Part shown: positions 1 to 10,428 of the stretch, one piece after another | Layout: each line of letters begins with the position of its first letter | How positions within the stretch are numbered: the stretch's first letter is position 1 | Source: Microthyrium microscopicum | Lineage: Eukaryota > Ascomycota > Dothideomycetes > Microthyriales > Microthyriaceae | Reading direction: 5' to 3' | Assembly (NCBI GenBank): GCA_010405405.1 | Contig: MU004239.1 | Location: 1,614,532 to 1,678,531, forward strand | DNA: 64,000 bases | The notes under the pieces: model-generated | Seen by the model: the letters and a program-made list of their open reading frames with translations, nothing else | What the model was told of the DNA's origin: nothing | Database searches by the model: none | Program-made: the position numbers and the translations under genes

Positions 1-18
1 TGTACTAATAAAGCCCAG

Positions 19-145
19 ATTGCTTGACAAGATTGCAAAGGACATCATGGTGTGCGAGAACAAAACAACTCGACGATGGGACGGCAGCATCGCCGAGTAC
101 AAAAACCATCTCCGCAAAAAGATGGTTTCTACTGGTGCCGTCTAA
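19..145 (+). CDS. ARB1: ABC-F ATPase ARB1, last exon only (partial)
   Basis: The window opens inside an intron: a branch-like ACTAAT at 4-9 and the acceptor GCCCAG ending at 18. The exon starts in phase 2 and encodes about 41 residues beginning LLDKIAKDIMVCENK and ending in GAV before TAA at 143-145. This matches the C-terminal tail of the ABC-F protein Arb1 (human ABCF2), a cytosolic and nuclear ATPase needed for ribosome biogenesis and export; yeast Arb1 ends with a very similar RLLDKIA...ENKT...RWDGSI segment. The ATPase domains lie off the left edge. The family call rests on this tail only, so another ABC-F member such as a Gcn20-type protein is possible but less likely. Confidence 0.72.
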
Positions 146-1760
146 ATCGTCATTTATGTTCTACAAGGTTTCATAGAGAAATTTGCTTAACTTCAACGCG
201 CCAGTCACTTTGTTGGATTGGCCGTTTTGTCACGGCCACGTATAGACTAGTGCAGCATACAACCTGATAAGAGCATGATTATGGTTATTTCTAGCCATCC
301 CTTTTCACTTATTGTTAATGTCTGGCATCAACGAACTCATGGGATAGAGGGGTTGCGGTGCATTTTTTTGGTTTCTTCGGGCTTGTTCTTAGTATAAGTC
401 AATAGAAAAAAGTTTTGATGTAGATGATTATTGCTTTTGAGTGTATTTGTCATATTGAATGATCCCCAGAAGCATACTTTGGATTGGACACAAGTATGAT
501 AGATATTCGCGGTCTCAATTCTTCTGTTTTTAAGAAGTTTTTTGTGGTTTGCTTATCCTCAGAATTGGAGGTCAGCATCGTCGAGCCAGGCTTGGTCCAT
601 GATATATACCGTAGGTTCAATCAGATGCGTTCATTGCCTGCGAACGTATCCCATTCCTCAAAATAGGTTTGTGCCTTGCATTAACCATCGGCGAACACTT
701 TGTAGATACCTTGGTTTTGAATCTGCGTACCTGCGCAGTCCTATCAACCGTTCCAACATCTCAAGTCCATGCTATAGAAACAACAAGTAATAGCAAACCT
801 CCAAGGCCTGCCTTCAATCTCACCAGTCCATCCCTTCTAGAAGAATTAAATCTCCGAGAAGTCCAAAGACTATCTCAGTCCATCTCAATCTCCGCGAAGC
901 GACGATCCAGGATCCTTCAAATAAGCCACACTGCAAGGCTGAGAATCAGATAGAAGCATCGCCGCATCCTTTTGTACGCAACAACTGCCCAATAAGGAAA
1001 ATTTGGCGGATCTCTACATTTGGAAAAGAAACGTTTTGTCTCGCGCCTGTATGCTTGTTGCCTTAAAACGTGGACCTGGCATAAAACTATGGCAGGCTTC
1101 GACAAGTCTTCCATGAGGAAACTTCTTGAAACACCATCACGCCCACATTCGTCCATCGACCAACACTGAAACTGGATGTCCTGCGATGGGACTAGCGAAT
1201 TGTGCTTTTGCCTGAAAACAAGACGAAGGAGATTAAACTTTACCGTTGGAAGCGCCTCTTCTGGCTCGATATGACCTAGCATTTACCAGTACCTTTCGAT
1301 AAACTTTCTCAATTCTAGGAGTTGGAGGTTGAGAGACGCTTGCTTTTCTGGCAGTTCCGAAGAGTATCTGACAAGTTTCAACTTTTGCGTGCAAAGCAAT
1401 CATTGTGGGGACGTTTTAAACTCTCGTCTATTATCGAACATACCATCCCAAGTTGTCCCTCGCCACGAGGGCACCTATGTCTCTACCAACGTCTGTAGGC
1501 GAACTGTCGTCAATTGCTTCTTTCAGCAACGTCCGAATTTGTTTACAGCAGACCATACCAATCACCAGCCACGAAGAGCGCTGGCCAAGCTCGCAGACAT
1601 ATCCATATATGTTCGTTTCTAGAAATCGCTACTTGTCTGTATAATACCATACCATACCCACCAGATTCATCGTGAACATACCGTCTCACTCTCCTTCGTT
1701 CCCTTTGTAACTAATTCAACCCATTGGCGCCGGCCGCTTTCAATTCTATAAACATTCACT
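146..1760. other. intergenic, no supported gene
   Basis: This stretch holds the 3' region of ARB1 and the promoter side of the cutinase gene. Several open frames of 60-121 codons occur, the longest on the minus strand at 917-1282, but none has a recognisable domain, splice structure or coding character. A short run of ACCAT-type repeats lies at about 1644-1662, just upstream of the cutinase gene. Confidence 0.5.
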
Positions 1761-2518
1761 ATGAAGTACTCACCAATTCTCCTGCTCGCCAGTCTGGCAT
1801 CCGCCGCGCCCCAGCTCGCCGCCAAAGGCCAAGCGACCTCCAACGATCTGCAGAACGGCAACTGCAAGCCCGTCGCCTTCATCATGGCTCGTGGTTCCAC
1901 TGAGCAAGGCAACATGGTAAGCAGCTCTTCCTTTACCAATCTTCCAGCCAGCATCCTTCCATACCACCCACCACCCACCTCTCTCGAGTCTACGCCATAC
2001 TAACATCTTCCAAGGGAACAATCGTCGGCTCCGGTCTCTGCGCCGCCATGAAAGCCCAAGCCCCAGGCCAAGTAGCCTGCCAAGGCGTCGGCGGAAACTA
2101 CAAAGCGCTCCTCGCACCCAACACCCTCCCCCTCGGAACCGACCAAGCCTCAATCGACCAAGCAACATCCGTAATCACCTCCGCCATGACCGCATGCCCG
2201 CAGTCTCAAATGGTACTTGCTGGCTATTCCCAAGGATCTGCCGTGATTTCCCAGGCAGTGCAGGCCCTGCCGGCGGATATGAAGGCGAAGGTTATGGCGG
2301 TGGCGTTTTATGGGTATACAAAGAATCAGCAGACGATGGGTATGTTGCCGGGCTTTCCTCAGCAGAATTTGAAGGTTTTCTGCCGAGGGGATGATGGGGT
2401 TTGTGGGGGGCAGTTGGATGTTACGGCGGGTCATTTGGCGTATCAGAATGATGGGACTGTTGGGATGGGTGCGACTTTCTTGATGAGTAAAGTTCAGTTG
2501 CCTGCTGGAGGAAACTAG
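1761..2518 (+). CDS. cutinase (secreted carboxylic ester hydrolase, CE5)
   Basis: Two exons, 1761-1916 and 2015-2518, join in phase 0 to give 219 aa. The 98-nt intron has a GTAAGC donor, a CTAAC branch at 2000-2004 and a CAAG acceptor. The protein starts with a signal peptide (MKYSPILLLASLASAAP). It carries the nucleophile elbow GYSQG with catalytic serine, then the CRGDDGVC segment supplying the catalytic aspartate and flanking cysteines, then the histidine in GHLAY. Length and motif order are those of fungal cutinases, extracellular serine esterases that hydrolyse plant cutin polyester or related esters. The start is the first ATG before an obvious signal peptide. The gene is convergent with the G6PD gene downstream. 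It looks intact. The exact substrate cannot be read from the sequence. Confidence 0.95.
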
Positions 2519-2925
2519 AGAGGAGGTTGGTGAGCAGTGGATGACTAGTAGCGGTTAGGTAGAATGCCATACTGTTGAGACTCTTAGTGAAGTTGTTCGT
2601 GTGCTTCGTAGCTTCAGTCTACAGGTGTCAGTATGATCAAGCCCTCAATACATACGTAAAGAGTAAAGTAAACAAGAGTTCGTTATCATAGGTGTATTCA
2701 TGTCTATCATGGATTGCGAGAGGGAGCCAGAGCACCATTCACCGTTGAAACTCAGCACACTTCCCAGCTCTTTACGCATTTGTAGATACAACAAGGTCCA
2801 GTCTTCAACCACAAAGCTCGTTTTCATTGGACCTAAACAGCCACCACTCCTTCAATCCTACACGTTGGAAAGTCGTCAAGTTATTCGGGTTGGCAACAGC
2901 TGATAGCGAGCTTTAAGCAGCATGC
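2519..2925. other. convergent 3' intergenic region
   Basis: This lies between the stops of the cutinase (+) and G6PD (-) genes. Only short spurious frames are seen. It presumably holds both 3' UTRs. Confidence 0.5.
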
Positions 2926-5168
2926 TCATCCTGGTCTGAAGGCAATGACAGGATCTTCATCCTCTGGAGGTGCTGGAACACCATCGAGAAGTTCTGGATC
3001 GCTGACAATTTCTCCAAGCCAGCCTGGCAAATTGCTACCTATAGCTTCTCTATCTGATGCAGGGGCCATTGGTAGCTTGATATCGGAGTCAGCTCGGTAT
3101 CGAATTTTGGAGAAGAAACCATGGCGAGCGCCAGGTGCACTGGGAACGTACTGCACAGAAGTTAGTCAGGATCAACATATTATAACTGTTCGAGTTAAAA
3201 TTGATACCGGGGAACAATTTGCTAAAATGGATGGAAATGAATTGCTGGAATGGCAAGAACTTACCTTTGCGTTTTCAATGAACTTGTAGCCGAAGGATTC
3301 GGTGAATTGATCAAGGATCTTAGGGCCGCGAGATCCTGGAAGAGAAAGCAGTTAGCATATTCCTACGATAAAGTACTCGCCCTTCAAAAAGTTTTACCAT
3401 AGGGGTACTCCATTGGAACCACTTCTTCGTGTTCGTCTAGGTAGTGAAGCAGTGGCGTAAAGATCTTCCAAGAAGCATCAAGCTCGTCGTCACGGACAAA
3501 GTTGCTGTGATCGCCCTTGATTGCATCGAGGATCAGGGATTCATAAGCCTCGGGGATCTTGAGATCCGAGAAGCGACGGCGATATGTGAGATCCAGCTCA
3601 GTGACGATTGTTTGCATAGTAAGACCAGGCAGTTTGCTGTTCATTTTGATGTAGACAGACTCGTTGGGCTGCACTCGAATGACCAGTTCGTTCCGTGGAA
3701 TGTCCTTAAAGATTCCGGAGGTAACGTCTTTGAATTGGATTCGAATCTCGGTCTTTTGCTCATTCAAAGCCTTGCCAGCCTTGAAGATAAAGGGAACACC
3801 TTCCCATCGCTCGTTCTTGATGTAAGCAGTGACAGCGGCGAAAGTTGGGCAGCGAGATCCCTTGGGAACAGTGTCATCATCCTTATAAGCTGGCTTGGAG
3901 CCGTCCACAGATTTCCCATACTGGCCAATGATGGTATTGCCTGGTTCAATCGGTGGCATACATCTCAGCACGCGGACCTTCTCGTCTCGAATGTCTTCGG
4001 CGGAGAAGGAGATGGGACGTTCCATGGTGAGAAGTGTGAGGACCTGCAACAAATCTAGAAAGCGTTAGACATGTCACAAAGTTCATCGTAAGGCTCCTAC
4101 GGTTTTGCATGACATCACGGATGATGCCAAACTCGTCAAAGTATCCGCCACGACCCTCAGTGCCAAATGGCTCCTTGAAGACGATTTGCACATTGTCAAT
4201 GTGTTGACGATTCCAAGTCGCATTGAAAAAAGTGTTTCCAAATCGAAGGATGAGCAAATTCTTGACCATCTCTTTGCCCAAGTAATGGTCAATACGGAAA
4301 ATCTCTTGTTCGTCCCAGTCAGGGCCAAGGGCGGCTTGTAGTTCGCGAGAACCTCCCAGATCCTTTCCGAAAGGCTTCTCGACCTGAATTCATCAGTTAG
4401 AGTATCCAAGACAGCATTGTAGCTCTCAACGTACTATGATACGCGCGATTCCTTTCTTTGGATAGCAATTGCGCTTTAAATGTTGGCTGACGGGGATGAA
4501 AACGGATGGAGGAAGTGCCATGTAGAAGACTCGGTTTGTCTCCTCGCGGCCGCCCTCTAACTCCTCGAGATGTTTGAGTAGATTCTGGAAAGAATCGTCT
4601 TGGTCATATTGGCCAGCAATGTAGGTGCAAAGCTCTAGGAAATCGTCCAATTGATGTTCCATCTCAGGAGTAGGTGTCTTGATGTTGGACTTGACCCGCT
4701 TGAGGTATTCCTCGTGGTCCATTTTGGTTCGCGCATATCCCACAATCTTGACATCCTTGGGTAGGAAGTGATTTCTGAACTATTGGCCTGTCAGTATATA
4801 CGTCATATCGCAAGGGTTGCTCATTGGTAATCGGTGGCAGTAGATATGGCTGAATGGGCATACCAATCCGAAAAGAGCTGGGAACTATCAAAATGTTAGC
4901 GTAATCACAGGTTGTGGATATAATTGGCAATGAGCGTACCGTCTTCTTCTTTGCAAGATCACCCGAGGCGCCAAGTACGACAATGATTGTGTTCTCGGTA
5001 AGCTCGATGTTGCTGGAGAGCAATTAGCAGAGAATATCAAAAGGCGGATGAGTGCGTTGTTGCCGGCGGATATCCGCGGAGACATTTGGGATAGAAGTAT
5101 AGAGGTAGAACATACCCGGCATGAGGCTCGTCGGCGGGCATGACGATGGTGCTTCCTTGGGGAGGCAT
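2926..5168 (-). CDS. ZWF1: glucose-6-phosphate 1-dehydrogenase
   Basis: Eight exons on the minus strand: 5168-5116, 5012-4940, 4884-4864 (a 21-nt microexon encoding FPALFGL), 4779-4435, 4383-4101, 4054-3398, 3335-3265 and 3150-2926. All junctions are GT-AG and in phase, giving 575 aa. The enzyme oxidises glucose 6-phosphate with NADP+ and is the entry to the oxidative pentose phosphate pathway in the cytosol. Diagnostic features are the nucleotide-binding [10 protein letters not shown] (about 32-41), [10 protein letters not shown] (166-175) and the active-site signature RIDHYLGKE (194-202). After the usual C-terminal YGSRGP...SFGYKF segment the last intron adds an exon of 74 codons, starting [13 protein letters not shown] and ending FRPG. 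Fungal homologues usually end near 500-515 residues, so this tail is unusual. The last intron has a clean CTAAC branch and GTGCAG acceptor. Confidence 0.93.
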
Positions 5169-6338
5169 TGTGGGATCTTGAGGATGGTCAAGGGGATGAA
5201 GAATGTCAATTGAAAGATGTTGAGGTAGAGGGAGAAAAGAAGTGGGAGAAAGATTGAGCAAGAGGGAGGAAGATGTCAGGGAGGTACGGAGATGCTAGCT
5301 CTGGCAGTTGCAGGTGCAGGATGCCAATGATTTAATCGATGACAAGACTGCAGTTGCAGGCACAATAATGCGGCGGATCCAATGGAAGGCCTGATTAGTG
5401 TACAATTGATATGCCGGGAGAGACGGGTACAGACGACTAAACACAGGCTGGTTCTGGGGCGGACTGTGGTCAGACTTTGGTGTTTGCAAGCAGAGACAGG
5501 GCGGTACCAGCTATCTTCTCTGGAGCTTGTAAGCTATCACAGCTATCACAGCTATGGTGTTTCAATCGTAAGCAATGAGGGGCAAGAAAGCCTCAATTTA
5601 GGTGGGGGATCTGAGGTACGTCAGGGCTCAAGTTGCTCTTGTTTCGAGAGATGATTCAGGTACTCGACTTTTGTTTCTTCTTCAATCAACTGAAACTGAT
5701 CTGCTCCAATTTTTAGCTATTTTCCCTCTCATACTCGACACAGTATTGTAGAACTTGCCTTCTTTTCGCCGAAATGAGATCACGATGATTGCCGTACGCC
5801 TTGAATCTTGATTGATGGTGTCGTGAACGATGCAATTGATGCCAGCAGTACATCATCATCACTAAGCTTTATACTGTGCTTACTACTAGTACTATAAGGG
5901 TAACTATTTACTGTCACTACTTCAACCACTTCCATATTTGACTCTGGATGGTGACCGGTCAATGGAAACCTGCGTCTTGGACGCCGTGTTGGTGACCGGT
6001 CTAGGTATTTCGAGTAGTACTCTGGAGTATGAAGTGACGGATAAATATGGACATAACCGCTACTCGATCCTCCTGACGTTTTCATGTTTCTTGGAATATT
6101 TATTGTTCCAACCGAAAATAGAAAAGGTCACAAAGACTCTTTCTCCCACCATTGGCCTTGAAATACCCAGAGTGACCGGTTTAGTTTTTGGACTTTGAAC
6201 CAGCTTCATTTGATTCTATTGTTCTCTGAGTGAACTCCAAGTCTGAAGCAGACGCACTCAGTTTTTCCGAGACATTGCGCTTTTCTTGGACGTGGTTTCT
6301 TAAGTTTTGGTCCGGATTCAATCAGCATAGCCTTCGAA
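5169..6338. other. divergent promoter region of ZWF1 and the 6339 gene
   Basis: No gene is seen. The ZWF1 side (5169-5290) is strongly purine-rich on the plus strand, so pyrimidine-rich on the ZWF1 coding strand, as is common near fungal transcription starts. A 9-bp motif AGCTATCAC is repeated nearly three times at about 5532-5556, and TGACCGGT occurs three times farther right (listed separately). Confidence 0.5.
5952..6180. promoter_or_regulatory. three copies of TGACCGGT upstream of the 6339 gene
   Basis: The octamer TGACCGGT occurs at 5952-5959, 5993-6000 and 6173-6180, all in the same orientation, 159-387 bp upstream of the ATG at 6339. The ACCGGT core is palindromic. Three exact octamers in 230 bp is more than expected by chance, so these could be sites for a transcription factor. 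That role is inference. Confidence 0.35.
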
Positions 6339-7163
6339 ATGCCGCCTATGGGTGAAGTTGTATATTCCCAAGATGCAACAATTGCTGTCATTCGCGACTA
6401 CTACGACTTTCTCACCAAATTGTATCTTCATGTAGAAGAAATTATCCAGCCACCAGAAGAAGGCTGGCCATCAATCACACCCGAGAGTTTAAAAAGTCTA
6501 GGCAAGACAGAGAATGTGGTTTCCCTGCTTCAACATCTACCTTATATCCGCGAGCACGATGAATGCGGAAACAAAGCCGACGGTACTCCATGGACCTACT
6601 TCGCTGACTGGCAACACGAAGCCCAGATGCTAGCCCATGATAGTACTTTTGCGGAAAGACCAATAATCGTCTTCGAACTTTCACCACCCATTGATGTACC
6701 AAGCCATGTGATCAGTCTCACCATTGGAGGACGCAATAGATGGCGCTTTCTACTAGATACAGAACTTGGTGTCATATACTGGATTGGCTGCCCCGAAGAG
6801 CTCAAACATGATTCTCGCCACAAGAAAGTTAAGAATGAAGCGAAGGAATTAGACTGGCGTGCAGGAGCGGGTATATGGGCTATCACGGAGTTCTTTGACC
6901 TCTTGAAGGACCAATACATAAAGTTGAACTTCTGGCCATACGATTCGCAGTATGTATACGATATTTGGGGTCATCATAAAGATGGAGTAGCTTCTCTGGT
7001 ACGAGATATATATTCTGACCATGAATGGCCTGATTTGACGCAGTATCGCAAGGAGGAATGCTTAGAGGCTTTAGGAGCAGCACTAGAGGAGCATTTCCCT
7101 CTTCAGTATGGCCTTAGAGATGAAGGTGATCCTCTGAATCATTGGGGAATGAACAGTGTATAG
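6339..7163 (+). CDS. unrecognised protein, 274 aa
   Basis: A single uninterrupted frame from an ATG in good context (MPPMGEVVYSQDATIAVIRD) to TAG. The protein is soluble and acidic, rich in Trp and Tyr, with no signal peptide and no membrane segment. Visible features are an N-terminal helix with a DYYDFLTKLYLH segment, a central Trp-rich part (RNRWRFLLD, then GVIYWIGCPEEL) and a C-terminal GLRDEGDPLNHWG. The layout resembles the many single-exon hypothetical proteins of filamentous ascomycetes, but I do not recognise a named domain and assign no function. Coding quality is good: no stop, typical codon use, compact termination. It stands alone between intergenic stretches, with three TGACCGGT sites upstream. 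Confidence 0.75.
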   Translation: MPPMGEVVYSQDATIAVIRDYYDFLTKLYLHVEEIIQPPEEGWPSITPESLKSLGKTENVVSLLQHLPYIREHDECGNKADGTPWTYFADWQHEAQMLAHDSTFAERPIIVFELSPPIDVPSHVISLTIGGRNRWRFLLDTELGVIYWIGCPEELKHDSRHKKVKNEAKELDWRAGAGIWAITEFFDLLKDQYIKLNFWPYDSQYVYDIWGHHKDGVASLVRDIYSDHEWPDLTQYRKEECLEALGAALEEHFPLQYGLRDEGDPLNHWGMNSV

Positions 7164-7801
7164 AAGTCTATCAAGCGAGACACGGCGACCATAAATCCAG
7201 TATTATCCCTAGTTTGATCTTTATCCAACAGCGTTGGATTTCGCTTTCGGGTGAAGAATGAACCTGCCTTTATAAGGGAATCCTGTTATCCCTTGACTTG
7301 TAGAGTTCAATATACATCTGAAGTAGATCCATCGGTTTCGACTACGAGTTGATTGTAAGGAATTCAAGCCCCGTCAAGTTAGTGTACATCAACTTGGAGG
7401 AGGAATAACTCATCTATAAAGTTTCTTTGCTTCAGTTTCACTTATTATCAGCCTTCTGTATTTGTTTAGACAGCCCTTGAAGTTGCTCAGACACAGGATT
7501 CGTAACAATTAGTGGACGGATTCGAAGGATCCAAAAGACATTTTCTCATTGGTGAATTAATCTACAAGCAGTCTATTTCATCCAATGCTTGACGGCCTAC
7601 CTTGTATGTATCTGTGTCACATTTGCCAAAAGGCTGAAAATAGATAGCCTTGTCATAATTTTGGCCCCCTTCTCACCTACGGACATGTGGAAAGACTTCA
7701 ATCATCATAATGAATCATCTTTCCTAACTTGAGTGTAGACATGTCCAGAATCACTCTCCACACTCTCCACACGCACTTGCATCTCCCATGACTAGCCCGC
7801 G
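7164..7801. other. intergenic
   Basis: 3' region of the 6339 gene and promoter of the 7802 gene. Only short frames are present and no other feature is seen. Confidence 0.5.
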
Positions 7802-8521
7802 ATGAAGATCATTTCATTCTTGGCTGCCACAGTAGCAGCCAATTCACTATTAGAAGTCCCACCATCAGACATATCACCCCAAGAAATGTCCCAACTCGTT
7901 CCCAGCCGTACACTTAACAAGGCCTTCCCAACAACAGACCATCCAGACTGCTCAACTCCAGACTACCAAAAACTATTCAGCATTCCCAAACCGACTGGCC
8001 AGCTGAATGAAGCGCTGGAATCTTACGGCTCCTCATTACTCAAGCCTTGTACACTTACCGGCGTTGAACGGACTCTATGCCCCTTTCCACCAAAGACAGC
8101 CTGGTGCGCCTTTCCAACTGCCGCACCCGCTGCGGTGCTGCCCGCCTGGTCTTCTTACGGCAGCGAGGCCTCTGCGTTTTGGGCGTCAAGGGGCTCCACT
8201 ATGCTTGTGCTGGCTAGGACGTGTCCGGAGCATTGGTATAACGCGCTCTATGGGGACCTGGGTAATCCGATTCGGCTTAATAATACTATCGTTCAGGCTG
8301 AGTGCTATGCTGATGCGCATGCTACCGGAGCGACTACGACTGCATCTTCGACGATGGGAGCATCATCGAGTAGAGCGACTGTTCGCGCTGGAGCGAGTGA
8401 TGGTGGGCCGACGGTGACTCCTACTAGTACTACTAAGAGTGGCTCTGGTCGGTCTCGAGGGATAAATGGGGCCTTGGGAGGTACTGGACTGGTTGTAGCT
8501 GTTATTCATTGGATGTGGTGA
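7802..8521 (+). CDS. secreted GPI-type surface protein with cysteines, 239 aa
   Basis: Single exon. The N-terminus MKIISFLAATVAANS is a signal peptide. The middle has paired cysteines in a pattern ESYGSSLLKPC...CPFP...WCAF, then SSYGSEASAFWASRGS, then a CPEHWYNA segment and a further cysteine. This resembles a family of fungal secreted proteins sometimes annotated as infection-structure-specific or DUF7735-like. The C-terminal third is Ser/Thr/Gly-rich, as in O-glycosylated stalks, and ends with a hydrophobic stretch (GALGGTGLVVAVIHWMW), the arrangement of a GPI-anchor signal. The likely location is therefore the plasma membrane or cell wall. The function is unknown and the family name is from memory. 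Confidence 0.75.
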   Translation: MKIISFLAATVAANSLLEVPPSDISPQEMSQLVPSRTLNKAFPTTDHPDCSTPDYQKLFSIPKPTGQLNEALESYGSSLLKPCTLTGVERTLCPFPPKTAWCAFPTAAPAAVLPAWSSYGSEASAFWASRGSTMLVLARTCPEHWYNALYGDLGNPIRLNNTIVQAECYADAHATGATTTASSTMGASSSRATVRAGASDGGPTVTPTSTTKSGSGRSRGINGALGGTGLVVAVIHWMW

Positions 8522-9091
8522 ATGTGGTACGACTAAATGGTTTAATAAATGGCGTGTCAGTGTTTGGAAGCAATCATGTACCGGCGCTTTTCGCGCTTTC
8601 TTTTTCAATCCCCTTTTCCGTCGGGGACATGAGCAGCCTGGCGGGAGATAATGGAAGCATCTACCTTTTGAGATCATAAGCATTGTTTTTGGCTTGGGTA
8701 CGGAGGAGGAAAAGGATTTTGAGGCTCTGCTCTACAGCAACATTAGAGTGTTGTAAACAGCCGTGGCACGTGATTCGCTGCATGAACATCATTATTTAAA
8801 CATCAAGTTGTCTTCTGCGCTACTGTCTTAAGGATATATCTTGCAAACATACCTTGACATGCCTAGGGGCTTATGACAACCAGTGGTCGATACCTAGGCC
8901 GATGCATCACAACAGCCGAGCGCTCAAATGACACTCAGCTCCCGCTGCCTACCGCTTTCACAGCAGTGGACCCGCGATGACAGGCGCATCAGGTTAGTTC
9001 TCGTGCTGCTATTGCCAGTTCGGACGAGCTTCTGCTTAGTATTTAGGAAGCTAACAGTCTGCGAAGCATTGATCTTTAAACACCCCGAGCC
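8522..9091. other. intergenic
   Basis: 3' side of the 7802 gene and the former promoter of the CAP59 relic. No supported coding region is present. Confidence 0.5.
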
Positions 9092-9497
9092 ATGCGCATT
9101 CCTCGGAACCTTCTGACATCGCGATTCCTTGAATTGTCCCTCGCGATCTTCCTCATCACCAACGCGCTGGAAGTGTTTCATGTCCATAAATTGTCTGTCC
9201 ATCGGTCACCACACCCGCGTCTTCGAGTCAGTCTTTACGCAAAGACAGGAGGATATACATCGCGAGCATACACTGGAATAACGAGATCCTTCAGGAACAT
9301 TGGAATAGGCTGTGATTGACTTGACCAGGGTCATTGGCGCCGACAATGTCTTTGTCAGTGTTTATGAGAGTGGCAGTTGGGACGATTCGAAAGGAGCGCT
9401 GAGAGTGCTAGACCATGATCTGGATCTTTCCATGGATGGACGCATGTTTAGAAGTTTGCCAGGAGTCGCTCTTCTTGCCCCCGGAACATCGGGATGA
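9092..9497 (+). pseudogene. CAP59-type mannosyltransferase (GT69), 5' fragment with frameshifts
   Basis: Three consecutive reading frames together resemble the N-terminal third of CAP59/GT69 (cryptococcal mannosyltransferase 1-like) enzymes. First is MRIPRNLL...LELSLAIFLITNALEVFHVHK, the type II membrane anchor. Then comes IYIASIHWNNEILQEHWNR in the next frame (from about 9253). Then VIDLTRVIGADNVFVSVYESGS in the third (from about 9312), including the family's VFVSVYESGSWDD motif. The frames run 2, 1, 0, so each junction fits a single-base deletion (about 9220-9252 and 9309-9312). Similarity ends after VLDHDL near 9420, and the catalytic remainder is not visible downstream. The gene is therefore both shifted and truncated. 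Intact homologues are about 400-450 aa Golgi-type glycosyltransferases. Confidence 0.75.
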
Positions 9498-10428
9498 GCG
9501 CTAATGAGATGGGAGTCCTGACATCCAGACTTCAGCACAACTTATACCCCATTGCGCATTTCTAGAGCCTGAGAATGCGACAATGGAAACGAATCGGCTC
9601 AACACATCAAATGACACTGGCCACTTTGCTTACCAATGGTTTGGCTAGAATCAACTACAATCTCACCATAGTAGGCACGCAAATCGACGGGCGGGAGCAG
9701 GACCTGTGAGTAGATTCCGGCAGCTTCATTCCCTTGAGCGTTCAATCTATAGTGTCACTGGCGCACAGAAAGCTAGCGTAATGCAGTTCAAGTTGCTTGC
9801 CTATTCTGTGGGTTATGCATGCTCAAAATTAAGTTTATCGCCGATACTAGTCATGGTAGTGTTGATTGCATACTCGGCTTTGGCACTGAACCATATCTTG
9901 TACTCGCTATTGACTGGATGGACCAGTGGATCTTGAGGCAGATCGACTGAAGTTGTTGCATTAGCAATGAACTCCACGGTGACAAGACGGCTACGAAATA
10001 CAGATGCCGGCATAGACGCTGTGCAGGCATATGTCGAAAAGGTGAAGATTATTGAATACGAAGGGGTATTGCATATCAGGTTTGACGACACGGACGGTGG
10101 AAACGAACTCAAAGAAGGTGAACCATAAGGCTGAATCATAACATCACCTTCAAGCAAGGCCGACCTCTGTTTTCGATACCTATGCTGTTCACTACTTATA
10201 GTCAACATCATTTTCCTCATGAATGCTAATAGCTGGCCCGCGGCCAATTAATCGGCACTGTTTCCAAAGTCCAAGGACCCGTAACTGGGGTTCTTTGCAT
10301 TATTTGGTCTAGGATCTACTGTCTTGAAAGTCATTCCAGTGATGGTCGAGGATGTTTCCTCCATCAAATCCTTCTCCTACCGTTCTCAACTCTCCATCTC
10401 AAGGAGAGTTGCACAAACCTTATTTCAG
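9498..10428. other. intergenic or gene-remnant DNA
   Basis: No supported gene. A plus-strand open stretch at about 9573-9707 encodes GLARINYNLTIVGTQIDG and then stops. A 144-codon minus-strand frame lies at 9813-10247. Neither shows a known domain or credible splice context. Some of this may be remains of the right part of the CAP59 locus, but I cannot align it. Confidence 0.35.

Noticed and set aside
917-1282. Minus-strand 121-codon ORF
   Set aside because: No domain, no signal, not flanked by splice sites; probably chance.
3444-4058. Plus-strand 204-codon ORF
   Set aside because: Antisense of the large G6PD exon.
9813-10247. Minus-strand 144-codon ORF beside the MITE
   Set aside because: Opens and closes without supporting features; sequence is Ser/Thr-rich and unlike any family I know.
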